In this document: positions 5,171-6,140 of the stretch, one piece after another
Layout: every line of letters begins with the position of its first letter
Position numbering within the stretch: the stretch's first letter is position 1
DNA from: Candidatus Ryanbacteria bacterium RIFCSPLOWO2_12_FULL_47_9c
Lineage (GTDB): Bacteria; Patescibacteriota; Minisyncoccia; Ryanbacterales; GWA2-47-10b
Direction: 5' to 3'
DNA: 6,140 nt
Assembly: GCA_001821795.1 (NCBI GenBank)
Contig: MHOB01000042.1
Location: 1 to 6,140 of the forward strand
Notes under the pieces: generated by a model
Database searches by the model: none
Told to the model about the DNA's origin: nothing
Seen by the model: the letters and a program-made list of their open reading frames with translations, nothing else
Position numbers and translations under genes: made by a program

Positions 5171-5476
5171 ATGCTCTTTTGGGTTTCGTTCTTCGTAACG
5201 CTGGTTCTTTGTCTCGCGGCCGTGTTCGTTCAGACTTTGGCAGAAAGGTACGCTGAAGTGGGGGAAACCAATCTGTCAATGACCATGGCAGTTGTGAACA
5301 TTTTTTCATCCCTTTATCTCTTCATGCACGTGCCTTGGTATTTCTATAATCAGGGATTACGGTGGATGCTTGTGATCATTGTCCCAGTGGCTTTCGTGGC
5401 GTGGCTCGGATTCGTTACCGCCACGGTAGAATTTACCTCGCGGCAGTCTCAACTCCGGTCGAACCGCTCCGGATAG
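5171..5476 (+). CDS. Small three-helix membrane protein of unknown function
   Basis: A 101-residue protein that I do not recognise. Three hydrophobic segments are visible: about residues 3-23 (FWVSFFVTLVLCLAAVFVQTL), 37-57 (MTMAVVNIFSSLYLFMHVPWY) and 64-86 (RWMLVIIVPVAFVAWLGFVTA). A short polar tail rich in Arg, Ser and Gln ends RSNRSG. The loop between the first two helices is acidic (ERYAEVGE), and the basic C-terminal tail suggests a cytoplasmic end. No catalytic motif is seen. Support for a real gene: a plausible promoter at 5112-5141, a strong ribosome site 4 nt upstream, a coherent membrane topology, and a hairpin with a long U-tract just after the stop. It lies between gpmI and the convergent clpP without obvious functional linkage to either. 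It could be a lineage-specific integral membrane protein. Confidence 0.75.
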   Translation: MLFWVSFFVTLVLCLAAVFVQTLAERYAEVGETNLSMTMAVVNIFSSLYLFMHVPWYFYNQGLRWMLVIIVPVAFVAWLGFVTATVEFTSRQSQLRSNRSG

Positions 5477-5482
5477 TAAACT

Positions 5483-5523
5483 CGCTCAAAGACCTTGAAT
5501 CTTGGGCGACTTTTTTATTTTTT
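5483..5523 (+). terminator. Intrinsic terminator between the small membrane gene and clpP
   Basis: CGCTCAA-GA (5483-5492, with A5490 bulged) pairs with TCTTGGGCG (5500-5508), including one wobble pair, around a 7-nt loop. On the plus strand AC and then TTTTTTATTTTTT (5511-5523) follow, a strong U-tract. It starts 6 bp after the stop of the membrane protein gene. The U-tract overlaps the last codons of clpP (Lys-Lys-stop). On the minus strand the hairpin is followed only by AGTTTACT, so termination of clpP here would be weaker. Confidence 0.7.
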
Positions 5524-6096
5524 CACTCTGATCACTTCATCGATGAGGCCGTATTTTTTGGCTTCGTCGGGATCCATGAAAAAATCGCGGTCGGTGTCTT
5601 TTTCAATCTTGTCATACGACTGCCCGGTATGTTTAGCGAGAATTTTGTTGAGGCGGTCCTTGATCTTGAGAATATGCCGCGCACCAATTTCAATTTCTGT
5701 TGCCTGCCCTTCGGCGGCGCCCAGTACCTGATGTATCATCACCTCTGAATTGGGGAGAGCAAAACGTTTTCCTTTTGCGCCCGCCGCAAGCAAAATGGCG
5801 CCGCCGGAAGCGGCGACTCCAACGCATGTTGTCGAGACATCTGGTTTTACGTGTTGCATGGTGTCGTAGACCGCGAGGGTTGAGGTTACTGATCCGCCCG
5901 GCGAATTAATATAGAAGTTAATGTCTTCTTTCGGGCTCTGGAGTTCCAAAAATAAAAATTGGGCGATGATCGCGTTCGCAACCTGATCGTTGATCTGGCC
6001 GCCAAGAAAAATGATGCGGTCTTTCAAAAGCCGCGAATAAATATCATAAGCGCGCTCGCCGTATCCTGATTTTTCGATGACTGTTGGTATAAGCAT
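5515..6096 (-). CDS. clpP: ATP-dependent Clp protease proteolytic subunit
   Basis: A 193-residue serine protease subunit matching ClpP throughout. Fourteen copies build a chamber that degrades proteins unfolded by ClpX- or ClpA/C-type ATPases. The catalytic triad is S97 (GVAASGGA), H122 (MIHQ) and D171 (DTDRDFFM), the same numbers as in mature E. coli ClpP. The protein starts at LIPTVIE, where mature ClpP begins, so there is essentially no propeptide beyond Met. Other signatures are [13 protein letters not shown] (21-33), YINSPGGSV (62-70) and the C-terminal [12 protein letters not shown] (178-189). The residue after the catalytic Ser is Gly where most ClpPs have Met. The start lies 5 bp downstream of the preceding gene's stop, with GGAG 17 nt upstream, too far for normal use, so translation is probably coupled. 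Context agrees with the common tig-clpP order. Confidence 0.97.
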   Translation of the reverse strand: MLIPTVIEKSGYGERAYDIYSRLLKDRIIFLGGQINDQVANAIIAQFLFLELQSPKEDINFYINSPGGSVTSTLAVYDTMQHVKPDVSTTCVGVAASGGAILLAAGAKGKRFALPNSEVMIHQVLGAAEGQATEIEIGARHILKIKDRLNKILAKHTGQSYDKIEKDTDRDFFMDPDEAKKYGLIDEVIRVKK

Positions 6097-6101
6097 AGGA
6101 T

Positions 6102-6140
6102 TTAATTAATGTTCTCCAACACCTCGAACACTTTTTCGTT
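6102..6140 (-). CDS. tig: C-terminal end of a gene upstream of clpP, probably trigger factor
   Basis: Reading inward from the window edge on the minus strand gives 12 codons, [12 protein letters not shown], and then TAA at 6104-6102. Five bases separate this stop from the clpP ATG, a typical operon junction. The short sequence resembles the helical C-terminus of trigger factor ([13 protein letters not shown] endings), and trigger factor commonly precedes clpP in bacteria. Twelve residues are too few to prove identity, so the name rests mainly on gene order. Confidence 0.5.
   Translation of the reverse strand, partial: NEKVFEVLENIN

Noticed and set aside
5362..5748. Plus-strand open frame overlapping the small membrane gene and clpP
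   Set aside because: It runs out of frame through one gene and antisense through clpP. Both of those have much stronger support.
1..6140. CRISPR array, transposon ends, toxin-antitoxin or defence cassette
   Set aside because: I found no regularly spaced direct repeats, transposase or integrase motifs, or paired small ORFs of that kind on either strand.

Overview
This window looks like a stretch of housekeeping chromosome from a small-genome bacterium. I think the best guess is a member of Candidatus Patescibacteria (CPR), probably Parcubacteria-like. That placement is inference. It rests on the compact layout, a type IV pilin-like protein beside core genes, the near absence of Shine-Dalgarno sequences, tRNA-Gly without an encoded CCA, and recurrent short CCGCC/GGCGG hairpins between genes. 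TGA acts as a stop (it ends the acylphosphatase at the expected family length), so the TGA=Gly code of Gracilibacteria/SR1 does not apply.

Layout, left to right. At 2-247 (+) is the C-terminal end of an unknown membrane protein. A perfect 20-bp inverted repeat (247-299) separates it from a convergent pilin-like gene (307-798, -). A tRNA-Gly(UCC) gene follows (936-1007, -), then acylphosphatase (1047-1325, -), an HU-type DNA-binding protein (1394-1666, -) and a full-length RNase Y (1808-3337, -). RNase Y diverges from phosphoglycerate mutase GpmI (3471-5048, +), with back-to-back promoters in 133 bp. After a terminator comes a small three-helix membrane protein of unknown function (5171-5476, +). 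It converges with ClpP (5515-6096, -), which lies 5 bp downstream of the last 12 codons of what is probably trigger factor (6102-6140, -). No gap between genes exceeds about 140 bp.

Roles. RNase Y starts mRNA decay at the membrane, HU organises the nucleoid, GpmI does the 3PG to 2PG step of glycolysis, and trigger factor plus ClpP form the usual folding/proteolysis pair. The most informative extra signal is at promoter level. Five of the six promoters I can place share an extended -10 core TGCTAnnnT (pilin, tRNA-Gly, HU, gpmI, small membrane protein), while RNase Y has a classical TTGACA-17-TATGAT promoter. The gpmI promoter is positioned so that transcription should start at or next to the ATG, which suggests a leaderless mRNA.

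I see no CRISPR array, mobile element, toxin-antitoxin pair or defence cassette, and no clearly new multi-gene system. The points worth following are promoter and translation-start architecture, an A73 discriminator base in tRNA-Gly, a poly-G ribosome-binding site, and single-residue departures in GpmI and ClpP.
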